This document shows, piece by piece, positions 40,360-49,746 of a DNA stretch of 64,000 nt. Each line of letters starts with the position of its first letter. The first letter of the stretch is position 1. The position numbers and the translations under genes were made by a program. Origin of the DNA: Candidatus Faecalibacterium gallistercoris (lineage in GTDB: Bacteria > Bacillota > Clostridia > Oscillospirales > Ruminococcaceae); NCBI GenBank assembly GCA_019116585.1, contig DXBJ01000005.1, forward strand, positions 1-64,000, in the 5' to 3' direction. The notes under the pieces are model-generated. The model was not told the origin of the DNA. It saw nothing but the letters and a program-made list of their open reading frames with translations, and ran no database searches.

Positions 40360-42115
40360 CTCCTGCCTGAGGATTATTGGACTTGCGGTTCTGGGTGAGG
40401 TACAGCTCGCGGTAGACGTCGTTGGACTGCATCAGCTGGTCGTGGGTGCCGATGGCGGCGATGCGGCCGCCCTCCATCATGACGATGCGGTCGGCGTCCT
40501 GGACGCTGGCCACCCGCTGGGCGATGATGATCTTGGTGGTCTCGGGGATAAACTCCCGGAAACCCTGACGGATCAGGGCGTCGGTGCGGGTGTCCACCGC
40601 GCTGGTGGAGTCGTCCAGGATCAGGATCCTGGGTTTCTTCAGCAGGGCGCGGGCAATGCACAGGCGCTGTTTCTGGCCGCCCGAAACGTTGGAGCCGCCC
40701 TGCTCGATCCAGGTGTCGTATTTCTGGGGGAACTGCTGGATGAACTCGTCGGCCTGGGCCAGGCGGCAGGCCTCCTCCATCTCGGCGTCGGTGGCGTTGG
40801 GGTTGCCCCAGCGCAGGTTGTCCTTGATGGTGCCCGAGAACAGCACGTTCTTCTGCAGCACCACGGCCACCTGGTTGCGCAGGGTCTCCAGGTCGTACTT
40901 GCGCACGTCCACGCCGCCCACTCTGACGCTGCCTTCGGTGACGTCGTACAGGCGGGGGATCAGCTGGATCAGGCTGGACTTGGACGAGCCGGTGCCGCCC
41001 AGGATGCCGATGACCTCGCCCGACTTGATGTGCAGGTCGATGTCGGACAGGGCGTTGCGCTCCGCCTTTTTGGAGTATTTGAAGCTGACGTGGTCGAAAT
41101 CCACGCTGCCGTCCCGGACCTCGGTCAGGGCGCCGGCGGGGCTGGTGAGGGTGCTCTCCTCGCTCAGCACTTCCACGATACGCTCGGCCGACTCCTGCGA
41201 CATGGTGATTATGGTAAAGACCATGGACAGCATCATCAGGCTCATCAGGATCTGGAAGCTGTAGGTCAGCATGGAGGACATCTGGCCCACGTTCAGGTCC
41301 AGGCCCATGGTGGTGATGACGGTGTAGGAGCCATAGGACATGACAAAGACCATGCCCGCATAGACGCAGAACTGCATCATGGGGCCGTTCAGGGCCATGA
41401 TCCGCTCGGCCTTGGTGAAGTCGCGCTGGACGTTCTCGGCCGCGGCGGCAAACTTCTTTTTCTCGTAGTCCTCACGGACGTAGCTCTTGACCACGCGCAT
41501 GGCCTGGACGTTCTCCTGCACCGAGTCGTTCAGGGCGTCGTATTTGCGGAACACCCGGCGGAACAGCGGGGTGGCCGCGCGGATGACCAGCAGCAGCCCG
41601 ATCAGCAGCAGGGGAATGGTGAACAGGAAGATCATGGCCAGCCGCCCGCCCATGATAAAGCCCATGGCAAAGGAAAAGACCAGCATCAGGGGGCAGCGCA
41701 CCGCCACCCGGATGATCATCATGTAGGCCAGCTGGACGTTGCTGATGTCGGTGGTCAGGCGGGTGACCAGGCTGGACACCGAGAACTTGTCGATGTTCTC
41801 AAAGGAATAGTCCTGGATCTTGTAGAACATATCCTTGCGCAGGTTGCGGGCAAAGCCGGCGGAAGCGTTGGCGCAGGTGGCGCCGGCCGCGCCGCCGAAG
41901 ATCAGGGAAATGACGGCCATCACCAGCAGCACCGCGCCGTAGCGGACGATGACGTCCATCGAGCAGCCCGCCTGCATCTGGTTGACCAGGTTGGCGATCA
42001 CAAAGGGGATCGCGCACTCCAGGACGACCTCCACTGTCACCAGCAGGGGCGTCAGGATCGAGGTCTTCTTGTACTCGCGGATGCTGCGGGACAAGGTCTT
42101 AACGATCGAATTCAT
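40340..42115 (-). CDS. ABC exporter half-transporter, partner with Walker B Asp
   Basis: 'GGTGSSKSS', 'NVSGGQKQRLCIARA', 'ILILDDSTSAVDT'. Confidence 0.93.
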   Translation of the reverse strand: MNSIVKTLSRSIREYKKTSILTPLLVTVEVVLECAIPFVIANLVNQMQAGCSMDVIVRYGAVLLVMAVISLIFGGAAGATCANASAGFARNLRKDMFYKIQDYSFENIDKFSVSSLVTRLTTDISNVQLAYMMIIRVAVRCPLMLVFSFAMGFIMGGRLAMIFLFTIPLLLIGLLLVIRAATPLFRRVFRKYDALNDSVQENVQAMRVVKSYVREDYEKKKFAAAAENVQRDFTKAERIMALNGPMMQFCVYAGMVFVMSYGSYTVITTMGLDLNVGQMSSMLTYSFQILMSLMMLSMVFTIITMSQESAERIVEVLSEESTLTSPAGALTEVRDGSVDFDHVSFKYSKKAERNALSDIDLHIKSGEVIGILGGTGSSKSSLIQLIPRLYDVTEGSVRVGGVDVRKYDLETLRNQVAVVLQKNVLFSGTIKDNLRWGNPNATDAEMEEACRLAQADEFIQQFPQKYDTWIEQGGSNVSGGQKQRLCIARALLKKPRILILDDSTSAVDTRTDALIRQGFREFIPETTKIIIAQRVASVQDADRIVMMEGGRIAAIGTHDQLMQSNDVYRELYLTQNRKSNNPQAGGDKDAE

Positions 42116-42148
42116 GCCTCGTGTACTCCTCCTTACATACTTGCATTT

Positions 42149-42177
42149 GTTCTTGCGCGAACATTTCGGCTGCGAAC
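42149..42177. promoter_or_regulatory. Two tandem candidate MarR operators upstream of the ABC genes
   Basis: GTTCTTGCGCGAAC (42149-42162) and TTTCGGCTGCGAAC (42164-42177); same 14-nt layout as the site upstream of marR. Confidence 0.65.
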
Positions 42178-42629
42178 TAATCAGGGCCGGGGCTCTGGGC
42201 GCCGGCCGCGTCCAGGTTCCGGATCATAGCGGCCAGCGTCTCTTTGAACAGCTGGACCTGCCCCTCCGACAGCCCCCGGGTCAGCAGCATCTCGGTCTGG
42301 CGCAGGCAGGCCCGCACCTCGGCGTCCAGCTCGGCGGCCCGCGGGGTGGGCACCAGGTTTTTCAGCCGGGCGTCGCTGGGCACGCTCTCCCGCCGCAGCA
42401 GGTCTTTCTCTTCCAGCTGCTGCAGGATGCCGGTGGCCGTCGAGCGGCTGAGGCTGAACACCTGCTCCACATCCCGCTGGAACACCGGCCCCTCGAGGCA
42501 GTGGTCCATGATGTAGAACATCACCCTGCTTTGGATGGCTGTGATGCCCAGCCCCTGCAATGTGACGTTCAGCCGCCGTTTGAGCATACGGGACAGCAGG
42601 TTGATCTGTGCGCCGCAGTCCTTTTCCAA
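42177..42629 (-). CDS. MarR-family transcriptional regulator
   Basis: 'LNVTLQGLGITAIQSRVMFYIMDHCLEGPVFQRDVEQVFSLSRSTATGILQQLEEKDLLRRESVPSDARLKNLVPT'. Confidence 0.9.
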   Translation of the reverse strand: MEKDCGAQINLLSRMLKRRLNVTLQGLGITAIQSRVMFYIMDHCLEGPVFQRDVEQVFSLSRSTATGILQQLEEKDLLRRESVPSDARLKNLVPTPRAAELDAEVRACLRQTEMLLTRGLSEGQVQLFKETLAAMIRNLDAAGAQSPGPD

Positions 42630-42672
42630 TGTATCCCACCCCCTTGCGTCCAGGGAACCCCCCCTGTTTATA

Positions 42673-42686
42673 GTTCGGGTACGAAC
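42673..42686. promoter_or_regulatory. Candidate MarR operator upstream of the marR gene
   Basis: Perfect inverted repeat GTTCG-GGTA-CGAAC. Confidence 0.65.
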
Positions 42687-42901
42687 AATAGATTACAGGT
42701 TTTTCATGGTATTGTCAAGGATGCGCCTTCCATTTTTCACATTTTTTTCACTTGCAGTCTTGCACAAAAATTATTGTTAAACTTTGTACAAAGTGTGGGG
42801 CGGCGCTGCGCCTCCCCGGCGCGGTTTCACTCTCGACAAACCGGCCGCCGGACGGTATAATAAAGAACGGACAGCGTTTTAGAGCAAAGGAGAGATTTTG
42901 T

Positions 42902-44419
42902 ATGCCGCGTCGCATCCAGCCCCAGATCCGTCCGGCTTTTGTGGAGCAGGCAGTCCGCAGCAACTGGGCGCTGACAAAGGTCATCTCGGTGTTTGCAGTC
43001 GGGGTAGAACTGTTCAATATCATACGGGTCATCTTTTATTCGCCGTCCGGCCTCACGACCCCCAACAACTGGACCTATTTTGCTTTTTATGCCAGCCTGT
43101 TTTTGGCGGCGGCCGTCTTTTTGTGCGCCGATGCCCTGGGCAGCCGGAACCTGAGCCTCAAGGTCCGCTATGGCATCCTGCAGTTTGCCGGCAGCTTCTT
43201 TGTGCTGTGGCAGGCCCTGTTTGCGGCGTTCGACCTCAGCACCTCCCTCTCGGTGGGCAAGATCAGCGGCGTGGCGACCATGGTGGCCTTTGCCGCCCTC
43301 TTTCTGATGGAGCCCGTCTATGCGGTGGTGAACATCACGGCGGGGTACCTGATCATGCTGGCCTACCTGGCCACCCTGAACGACCCGGGCGCGGTGCTCA
43401 ACTACGTCATCGTGGGCATGATGACCCTGGTGATCTACTTTGCCCGCTACCACGGCATCTGCACCGAGCTGACCCAGGCCGGCCGGATCGAGGACATCAA
43501 CCGCGCCCTGGAGGAGACGGAGGAGCAGTTCCGCCTGAGCAGCGAGCAGTACGACCTGCTGCTCCGGCAGGGCAACCTGATCGCCTTCCGGTGGGACATC
43601 AAAGAGGATGTGATCCGTTTCAGCCCCGCGTGGAAAGACGTGTTCGACCTGCCCCAGCAGATCGACCACATCCGGGACAAGGTCGAGACCGGCCAGCGGC
43701 TGAACGATCAGCAGAAAAAGACCCTGCTGCGCTGCCTGACCGAGGCTTACACCACCGCCGCTTACCAGAAGCAGGAGGTGTTGCTGCCGGTCAAAGAGGG
43801 CAGGGAGCGCTGGTTCGAGGTGCATATAGCCTTCCAGCACGGCAGGGACGGCCAGCCGGTGGTGGGCGTGGGCCTGCTGTTTGACATCATGGGCCAGAAA
43901 GACCGCATCCTGGAGCTGGAAAAGGAACTGTCCATGGATGCCTTTACCAGGACCCTGAACAAGACCGCCCTGGAAAGCTACGGCACCCGCCGCCTGGCCC
44001 AGCTGGGGCCGCGGCAGCAGCTGACCCTGCTGATCCTGGACATGGACGACTTCAAGACCATCAACGATACCTACGGCCACCAGGCGGGGGACCACGTGCT
44101 GGTCCAGCTGGCCAGCCTGATGAACGCCCTGGCGCCCGCCCGCTGCCGGGTGGGACGTCTGGGCGGCGACGAATTCGCCGCCATTTTCGACCCGCCCTGC
44201 ACCCGCTACACCGCCGAAAACTACGCCGCCCGGCTGATCGAAGCCGTGCGCAGGATCGAGTGGGAGGGCAAGCCCCTGCCCGCCGCCTGCAGCATCGGCA
44301 TTGCGGCCTGCCCCGGCGGCGGCGCCTACGACGCCCTGTATGCCGCTGCCGACAAAGCCCTGTACGAGGCCAAGCGGCAGGGCAAGGGCCGGTATCGTTT
44401 TGCCGGCAGCCAGCCGTGA
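42902..44419 (+). CDS. Membrane-associated diguanylate cyclase (GGDEF) with PAS-like region
   Basis: Several N-terminal TM helices; 'LTLLILDMDDFKTINDTYGHQAGDHVLVQLASLM', 'VGRLGGDEFAAIF'. Confidence 0.92.
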   Translation: MPRRIQPQIRPAFVEQAVRSNWALTKVISVFAVGVELFNIIRVIFYSPSGLTTPNNWTYFAFYASLFLAAAVFLCADALGSRNLSLKVRYGILQFAGSFFVLWQALFAAFDLSTSLSVGKISGVATMVAFAALFLMEPVYAVVNITAGYLIMLAYLATLNDPGAVLNYVIVGMMTLVIYFARYHGICTELTQAGRIEDINRALEETEEQFRLSSEQYDLLLRQGNLIAFRWDIKEDVIRFSPAWKDVFDLPQQIDHIRDKVETGQRLNDQQKKTLLRCLTEAYTTAAYQKQEVLLPVKEGRERWFEVHIAFQHGRDGQPVVGVGLLFDIMGQKDRILELEKELSMDAFTRTLNKTALESYGTRRLAQLGPRQQLTLLILDMDDFKTINDTYGHQAGDHVLVQLASLMNALAPARCRVGRLGGDEFAAIFDPPCTRYTAENYAARLIEAVRRIEWEGKPLPAACSIGIAACPGGGAYDALYAAADKALYEAKRQGKGRYRFAGSQP

Positions 44420-44444
44420 CCTTTTTGCCCCAAAAATCATAAGA

Positions 44445-44488
44445 AGCCCCCTGCCCGTCTTCACAGATGGGCAGGGGGCTGTCTGTTG
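44445..44488. terminator. Bidirectional terminator-like hairpin
   Basis: AGCCCCCTGCCC...GGGCAGGGGGCT between convergent genes. Confidence 0.65.
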
Positions 44489-44510
44489 TTGAAAAGGGGG
44501 GACTTTTCGG

Positions 44511-45950
44511 TCAGAACTTTTTCCAGGTCTCGGGCACGAACAATAGCAGGAGCGGGAACAGCTCCAGCCGGCCGGCCAGCATATCGAAGGTCAGCACCAG
44601 CTTGGAAAAGCCGGAGTACAGCCCAAAGTTGGTCATGGGGCCCACCCCTTCCAGGCCGGGGCCGATGTTGTTGAAGGTGGCCGCCACCGCCGTGAAGTTG
44701 GTCACCAGGCTTTCGCCGTCCAGGCTGACCAGCAGCACCGACACCGCAAAAAGGATCACGTAGGCCGCCACAAAGACGTTGGTGGAACGGATGGTCTCCT
44801 GGTCCACCGGCTTGCCGTCCACCCGGACGGGGGTGACCACGCTGGGGTGGAGGGTCTGGGCGATCTCCTTGCGGATGCTCTTGGCCAGGATGACCAGGCG
44901 GCTGATCTTCATGCCGCCGCCGGTGCTGCCGGCACAGGCGCCGATGAACATCAGCAGCACCAGGATGCTCTTGGCAAAGGAGGGCCACTGGTCAAAATCG
45001 CAGGTGGAAAAACCGGTGGTGGTGATGATGGACCCCACCTGGAAGGCCGCCTGCTGGATGGCCGTCAGCAGATCGGGGAACAGGCCCCGGATGTTCCAGC
45101 TGATAAGGGCGATGGCCGCCAGGATGACCCCGAAATACCAGCGCACCTCCTCGATCAGCACCTTGCGGAACTTGCCCCGGATGAGGTAGAAGTAGGCGCT
45201 GAAGTTGACGCCGAACAGGATCATCGAGATGGTGGTGACCACCTGGATGTAGGGGGAGTAGCTGGCCATGCTGTCGTTTTTGATGCCAAAGCCGCCGGTG
45301 CCTGCCGAGCCGAAGGTGATCAGCAGGCTGTCCATCAGGGGGCAGCCCCCCGCCAGCATAAAAACGATCTGGATGACGGTCATGCCCAGATAGATGGTGT
45401 AGAGGATGGCGGCGGTCTGGCGGACGGAGGGCACCATTTTTTCCACCTGGGGGCCGGGGCTTTCGGCTTTCATCAGATTGACATGGCTGCCGCCGGTCAG
45501 GGGCAGCACCGCCAGCAGAAAGACCAGGATGCCCATGCCCCCGATCCAGTGGGTGAAGCTGCGCCAGAACAGGATGCCCATGGGCAGGCTTTCGACATCG
45601 GCCAGCACCGACGCGCCGGTGGTGGTGAAGCCGGACACCGTCTCGAACAGCGCCTCGATGGGGTCGGGGATGGCGCCCGACAGCACGAAGGGCACCGCCC
45701 CCATCACACTGATGAGCACCCAGGTCAGGGCGGCGGTGACGCAGCCCTCCCGCATATAAAAGATCTTGCGGCGGGGCTTGATGCGGGTCAGCGCGCCGCC
45801 GGTCAGGCCGCACAGCACGATGGTGAACAGGAACACCTGCAGCACGTCCCACTCCCCGTAGAGCGCGCTGACCAGGGCGGGCAGGCCCATCAGGGCGCCC
45901 TCGCACAGCAGGATGTAGCCCAGCAGCCGGAATACGATGGCGTAATTCAT
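44511..45950 (-). CDS. trkH: Trk/Ktr-type potassium uptake protein TrkH
   Basis: 'GFTTTGASVL', 'FGSAGTGGFGIKNDSM', 'ITTTGFSTCDFDQWP', 'GACAGSTGGGMKISR' selectivity-filter repeats. Confidence 0.93.
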   Translation of the reverse strand: MNYAIVFRLLGYILLCEGALMGLPALVSALYGEWDVLQVFLFTIVLCGLTGGALTRIKPRRKIFYMREGCVTAALTWVLISVMGAVPFVLSGAIPDPIEALFETVSGFTTTGASVLADVESLPMGILFWRSFTHWIGGMGILVFLLAVLPLTGGSHVNLMKAESPGPQVEKMVPSVRQTAAILYTIYLGMTVIQIVFMLAGGCPLMDSLLITFGSAGTGGFGIKNDSMASYSPYIQVVTTISMILFGVNFSAYFYLIRGKFRKVLIEEVRWYFGVILAAIALISWNIRGLFPDLLTAIQQAAFQVGSIITTTGFSTCDFDQWPSFAKSILVLLMFIGACAGSTGGGMKISRLVILAKSIRKEIAQTLHPSVVTPVRVDGKPVDQETIRSTNVFVAAYVILFAVSVLLVSLDGESLVTNFTAVAATFNNIGPGLEGVGPMTNFGLYSGFSKLVLTFDMLAGRLELFPLLLLFVPETWKKF

Positions 45951-47329
45951 CTGCGCGCGCCCCCCTGCCCGGCCACGATGTCCCGCAGGTCATGCAGGCC
46001 GTGCTGTAGGGTGACGACGATGACGGTATCCCCCAGCTGGATGGTGTCGCCGCCGCGGGGGATGATGATCTGGTCCCCGCGGGTGATGCAGCACAGCAGC
46101 AGGTTGGGCTTCAGGTGCAGCTCGCTCAGGGGCACGCCGGTGGCCGGGCTGACCTCGTGGACGGTGAACTCCAGCGCCTCCACCCGGTCGTCCAGGATGC
46201 GGTACAGGGTCTTGATGTTGCTGCCGGCCTCGTTTTGCAGGGCGCGGACATACTGGACGATAAAGTCGCAGGTCATGTACTTGGGGTAGATGACGCTGCC
46301 CAGGTCAAAGCTGTTCAGGATCTCGTCGAACTCCAGCCGGTTGATCTTGGTCACCCGCTTGGCGTCCGAGTGGTTGCTGGCAAACAGGGACAGCAGGATG
46401 TTCTCCTCGTCCATGTTGGTCAGGGCCACGAAGGCCTCGGCCGAGGCCAGCCCCTCGCTGAGCAGGAAGCTGCGGTTGGAGCCGTCCTCGCACAGGATCT
46501 GGGCGGCGGGCAGCTCCTCGGCCAGATAGTCGCAGCGGGCCAGGTCCCGCTCGATGATCCGCACCTTGATCCTGTTCTCCAGCAGGTACTGGCTCAGATA
46601 GAAGGCGATGGCCCCGCCGCCCACGATCATGGCGTTTTTGACCGGGGCCACCGGGATGCCCAGCCGGGTAAAGAACTGCTGGGCCTTGTCCGGCGTGGCC
46701 AAAAAGGTGACCAGGTCCCCGCTGCGCAGCACAAAACTGCCGTCCGGGATGGTGACGGTCTTGCCCCGCTCCACCGCGCAGACCAGGATGTCGCACCCCA
46801 TCCGGGCGGGGATGTCGCGGATGGGCATCCCGTCCAGACCGTGGGCCTGGGTCAGGGCAAACTTGATCAGCTGGACCCGCCCCCCCGCAAAGGTGTCGAT
46901 CTTGGACGCCCCGGGGAAGCGCAGCAGCCGCGAGATCTCCATCGCGGCGCTCATCTCGGGGTTGATGATGGCCGAGATGCCGGTCTGCTGGCGGATAAAG
47001 TCCAGCTCGTGGCTGTAAGACGGGTTGCGCACCCGGGCGATGGTGTGGCGGCTGCCCGCCTTTTTGGCAAACATGCAGCACAGCAGGTTCAGCTCGTCCG
47101 AGCCGGTGATGGCGATAAAGACGTCGTTGTCCTCGATGCCCGCCTCGGACAGGGTGGCGATGGACGAGCCGTTGCCCACCACCCCCAACACGTCGTAGGC
47201 CTGGACGATCTGCTCCACCCGGGCCTTGTTGGTGTCGATGACGGTGACGCTGTGGCCCTCTTCGCTGAGCTGGCGGGCCAGGGCTGTGCCCACCTTGCCG
47301 CCGCCCACAAGTATGATCTTCACATGCAA
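45947..47329 (-). CDS. trkA: Trk system potassium transporter TrkA
   Basis: Two RCK repeats: 'KIILVGGGKVGTALARQLSEEGHSVTVIDTN' and 'NAMIVGGGAIAFYLSQYLLENRIKVRIIERD'; overlaps trkH. Confidence 0.93.
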   Translation of the reverse strand: MHVKIILVGGGKVGTALARQLSEEGHSVTVIDTNKARVEQIVQAYDVLGVVGNGSSIATLSEAGIEDNDVFIAITGSDELNLLCCMFAKKAGSRHTIARVRNPSYSHELDFIRQQTGISAIINPEMSAAMEISRLLRFPGASKIDTFAGGRVQLIKFALTQAHGLDGMPIRDIPARMGCDILVCAVERGKTVTIPDGSFVLRSGDLVTFLATPDKAQQFFTRLGIPVAPVKNAMIVGGGAIAFYLSQYLLENRIKVRIIERDLARCDYLAEELPAAQILCEDGSNRSFLLSEGLASAEAFVALTNMDEENILLSLFASNHSDAKRVTKINRLEFDEILNSFDLGSVIYPKYMTCDFIVQYVRALQNEAGSNIKTLYRILDDRVEALEFTVHEVSPATGVPLSELHLKPNLLLCCITRGDQIIIPRGGDTIQLGDTVIVVTLQHGLHDLRDIVAGQGGARR

Positions 47330-47437
47330 GCATCCTTTCTCTCAAAAACGCGCCGGGCCGCAGCCCGGAAGCTGTCTGTATTCTAGCACACTTTGGGGGA
47401 AAGGTCTATAGACAGGCAGTCTGCTGCGGTCCGGGGC

Positions 47438-47469
47438 ACAAAAAATCCCCCGTCCGGCGGACGGGGGAT
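47438..47469 (-). terminator. Terminator downstream of the J-domain gene
   Basis: Minus strand ATCCCCCGTCC-gcc-GGACGGGGGATTTTTT. Confidence 0.85.
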
Positions 47470-47494
47470 GTGTCGGTGTGGATGTGCCGGCGTG

Positions 47495-48256
47495 TCAGAA
47501 CGGCCGGTAGAAGAACCAGCGGTTGCCGCAGCAGCAGTTGCACAGCAGGTTGAGCAGGATCATGGACCAGCACCACCGCATGATGCCGCCGCCCCCGGAG
47601 GAGTAGGTGGTCTGGGCGCGGTAGCTCTGGCCGGGGTCCTGCATCCGGTTCAGGTGGGCGCGGTACTCGGTGTTGTTGGGGTCCAGCTGGACGGCCCGGC
47701 GGGCGTCCTGCAGGGCGTCGATGGCCCGGCCCAGGCCCTCGTTGGCCAGGCTGGACAGGTAGTACCAGCGGGCGCTGCGCTCCCGCTGGGCGTCCAGGAC
47801 GCGGCGGGCCTCGGCGTAGCGCCGGTTGACGATATAATTGCGGGCCGCCTGCATCTCGACGGAGTCGGCGCCGGAGGCGCTGGGGCCCTGCTGGCTGTAG
47901 CCGCCGTACTCAAAGCCCCCAAAACCGCCGAAGCCTCCAAACCCGAAGGGGTCGAAGCCATAAAAACCCCCGTCGTAGCCGCCCTGACCGTAGCTGCCGC
48001 CCTGCTGGTAGCTCTGCTGGCTGTAGCCGCCGTAACCCTGCTGGCTGTAGCCGCCCCCTGCGCCGGGCTGGGGGCCGGTGTCCCCCTTGACGATGGCGTC
48101 GTAGGCCGCCTGCACCTCTTTGAAGTGCTCCTCGGCGGTCGGGTCGTTGGGGTTCAGGTCAGGGTGCCAGCGCTTGCACTGGGCGCGGTAGGCCTTTTTG
48201 ATCTCTTCCTCGCTGGCACCCCGCTGGATGCCCAGGACCTCATAGGGATCTCTCAT
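47495..48256 (-). CDS. DnaJ-domain protein with Gly/Tyr/Gln-rich linker and TPR-like C-terminal half
   Basis: '[34 protein letters not shown]' (HPD), then '[30 protein letters not shown]...'. Confidence 0.9.
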   Translation of the reverse strand: MRDPYEVLGIQRGASEEEIKKAYRAQCKRWHPDLNPNDPTAEEHFKEVQAAYDAIVKGDTGPQPGAGGGYSQQGYGGYSQQSYQQGGSYGQGGYDGGFYGFDPFGFGGFGGFGGFEYGGYSQQGPSASGADSVEMQAARNYIVNRRYAEARRVLDAQRERSARWYYLSSLANEGLGRAIDALQDARRAVQLDPNNTEYRAHLNRMQDPGQSYRAQTTYSSGGGGIMRWCWSMILLNLLCNCCCGNRWFFYRPF

Positions 48257-48368
48257 TCAAACGTTTCCTCACAACTCTCTATGCTGGCGGGGGCGTGCCC
48301 CGGATCACTCACAAATCGAAACTATTCTAGCCTATCGGAGCGCGAAAAGCAAGCCCCCGGCCCCCGGT

Positions 48369-49208
48369 TCAGGGGGTCTGGGGTTGTTTTTTTCGGTTTT
48401 TTACGTTGTATTTGAGCCATATGCCGGAATAGAGGATGTTTTCCAGCAGATCGACGTCCTCCACGCAGGGCAGACGGCGGAAAGCCGCCGCCGCCCGGGC
48501 CAGCAGCAGCTCGAAGATCTCCCGCATCTGCTGCTCGTAGTCGGGGGCGGCGGCAAGGCTTTTCAGGGGGTTGTAGGCCCCCCGGCGCTTGTCCCGCTCC
48601 AGGTCGTCCCAGGCGTCCAGCAGGTAGATGTATTGGCCGATGGATGCCCCGATGGTCCGCAGCTCGCCGGACCACCGGTCCTGCCGGTAGTCGAACAGCT
48701 CGGCCATCAGCCCCCCAAAGCTGCCCGCCACCAGGTCCAGGTCCTCGCAGCCGGCGGCCTCGTATTCCGCCAGCTGGGCCAGCCCCTCGGTGATGGCCCG
48801 GCACGGACGGGGCCAGCGGGCCTCCACCGCCCGGCGGTGCTGGTCCAGCATTTTCATATAGCCGAGGCCCACCGGGCTGCGGTCGTCCTCCCATTTGTCC
48901 CTGGCGCTGTAGTAGTGCAGGGCCAGCCCGATGTCGGCGCAGTAGTCGGTGGGGCCGCTGTAGCGCCAGTCGATGGGGCGGATGGGGTGCACCGGGCACC
49001 GCCCATGCCCGGTGACGGCGGGGGTCTCGCCCTCGTACAGGCTGGACAGCAGCAGGTTGAGGAAGGTCAGGTCGTAGCTGAGGGTCAGCCGCCCGGCCAT
49101 GCCGTGCAGCGCCGATGCCCGGCGGCACAGCCCGCAATAGGCGGTGCGGTACCGCCAGCGGGTCTCCGGGGTCATGGTCTGCTGGTCGGGTATGATATAG
49201 CCGAACAT
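48369..49208 (-). CDS. DUF5685-like protein
   Basis: 'MFGYIIPDQQTMTPETRWRYRTAYCGLCRR', 'YLLDAWDDLERDKRRGAYNPLKSL'. Family name from memory of the pattern. Confidence 0.75.
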   Translation of the reverse strand: MFGYIIPDQQTMTPETRWRYRTAYCGLCRRASALHGMAGRLTLSYDLTFLNLLLSSLYEGETPAVTGHGRCPVHPIRPIDWRYSGPTDYCADIGLALHYYSARDKWEDDRSPVGLGYMKMLDQHRRAVEARWPRPCRAITEGLAQLAEYEAAGCEDLDLVAGSFGGLMAELFDYRQDRWSGELRTIGASIGQYIYLLDAWDDLERDKRRGAYNPLKSLAAAPDYEQQMREIFELLLARAAAAFRRLPCVEDVDLLENILYSGIWLKYNVKNRKKQPQTP

Positions 49209-49209
49209 A

Positions 49210-49605
49210 TCAGCTCTTTTTGATGAACTGGGTGCCGCACCGGGGGCAGGAGATCTCGATCCGGCCCCGGCCCTTGGGCACCCGCAGCATCTGGCGGCAC
49301 TTGGGGCAGCGGTAGTAGCGGTAGGTGTTGCGGTCGGCCCAGCGCCGTTTGACCCCTTTCCACTTGCCGGCCAGCCGCTCCTGGAAGGAGCAGAACCTGT
49401 AGTTCTCCTCGGTGCGGCGGGAGATGTTGCGGCTGAAGGTGCGGAAATAGCAGTAGATCAGCGCGGCCAGCCCCAGCCAGGTGAACAGCCCCAGCCTGGT
49501 GAGCAGGCTGACCAGCAGCAGCGCCACCGCCAGGATGCTGAGGAACTGGTTCAAGGCGTCGGTGCCGTACCGCCCTGCCATGAACTGACGGAATTTTTCA
49601 CGCAT
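49210..49605 (-). CDS. Small membrane protein with C-terminal zinc ribbon
   Basis: Hydrophobic segment followed by 'YYRCPKCRQMLRVPKGRGRIEISCPRCGTQF' (two CxxC). Confidence 0.85.
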   Translation of the reverse strand: MREKFRQFMAGRYGTDALNQFLSILAVALLLVSLLTRLGLFTWLGLAALIYCYFRTFSRNISRRTEENYRFCSFQERLAGKWKGVKRRWADRNTYRYYRCPKCRQMLRVPKGRGRIEISCPRCGTQFIKKS

Positions 49606-49746
49606 AAGTAAAATACCCCCTGTAAAGGCCCTCCCGCGTTGGCAGGCAGGAGGGCGGAGTGTGAATCGTATTGGTTACAGTATGCCAGATGGAAATGATA
49701 AAAGTTTGAACAGACTGCAAAGCAACCGTAAAAACCCGCGGAAAAC

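Noticed and set aside
47870-48080. Short repeated units that look CRISPR- or tandem-repeat-like
   Set aside because: They are codon-level repeats of a Gly/Tyr/Gln linker within the J-domain gene; no regular repeat/spacer structure. No CRISPR array was seen anywhere in the window.
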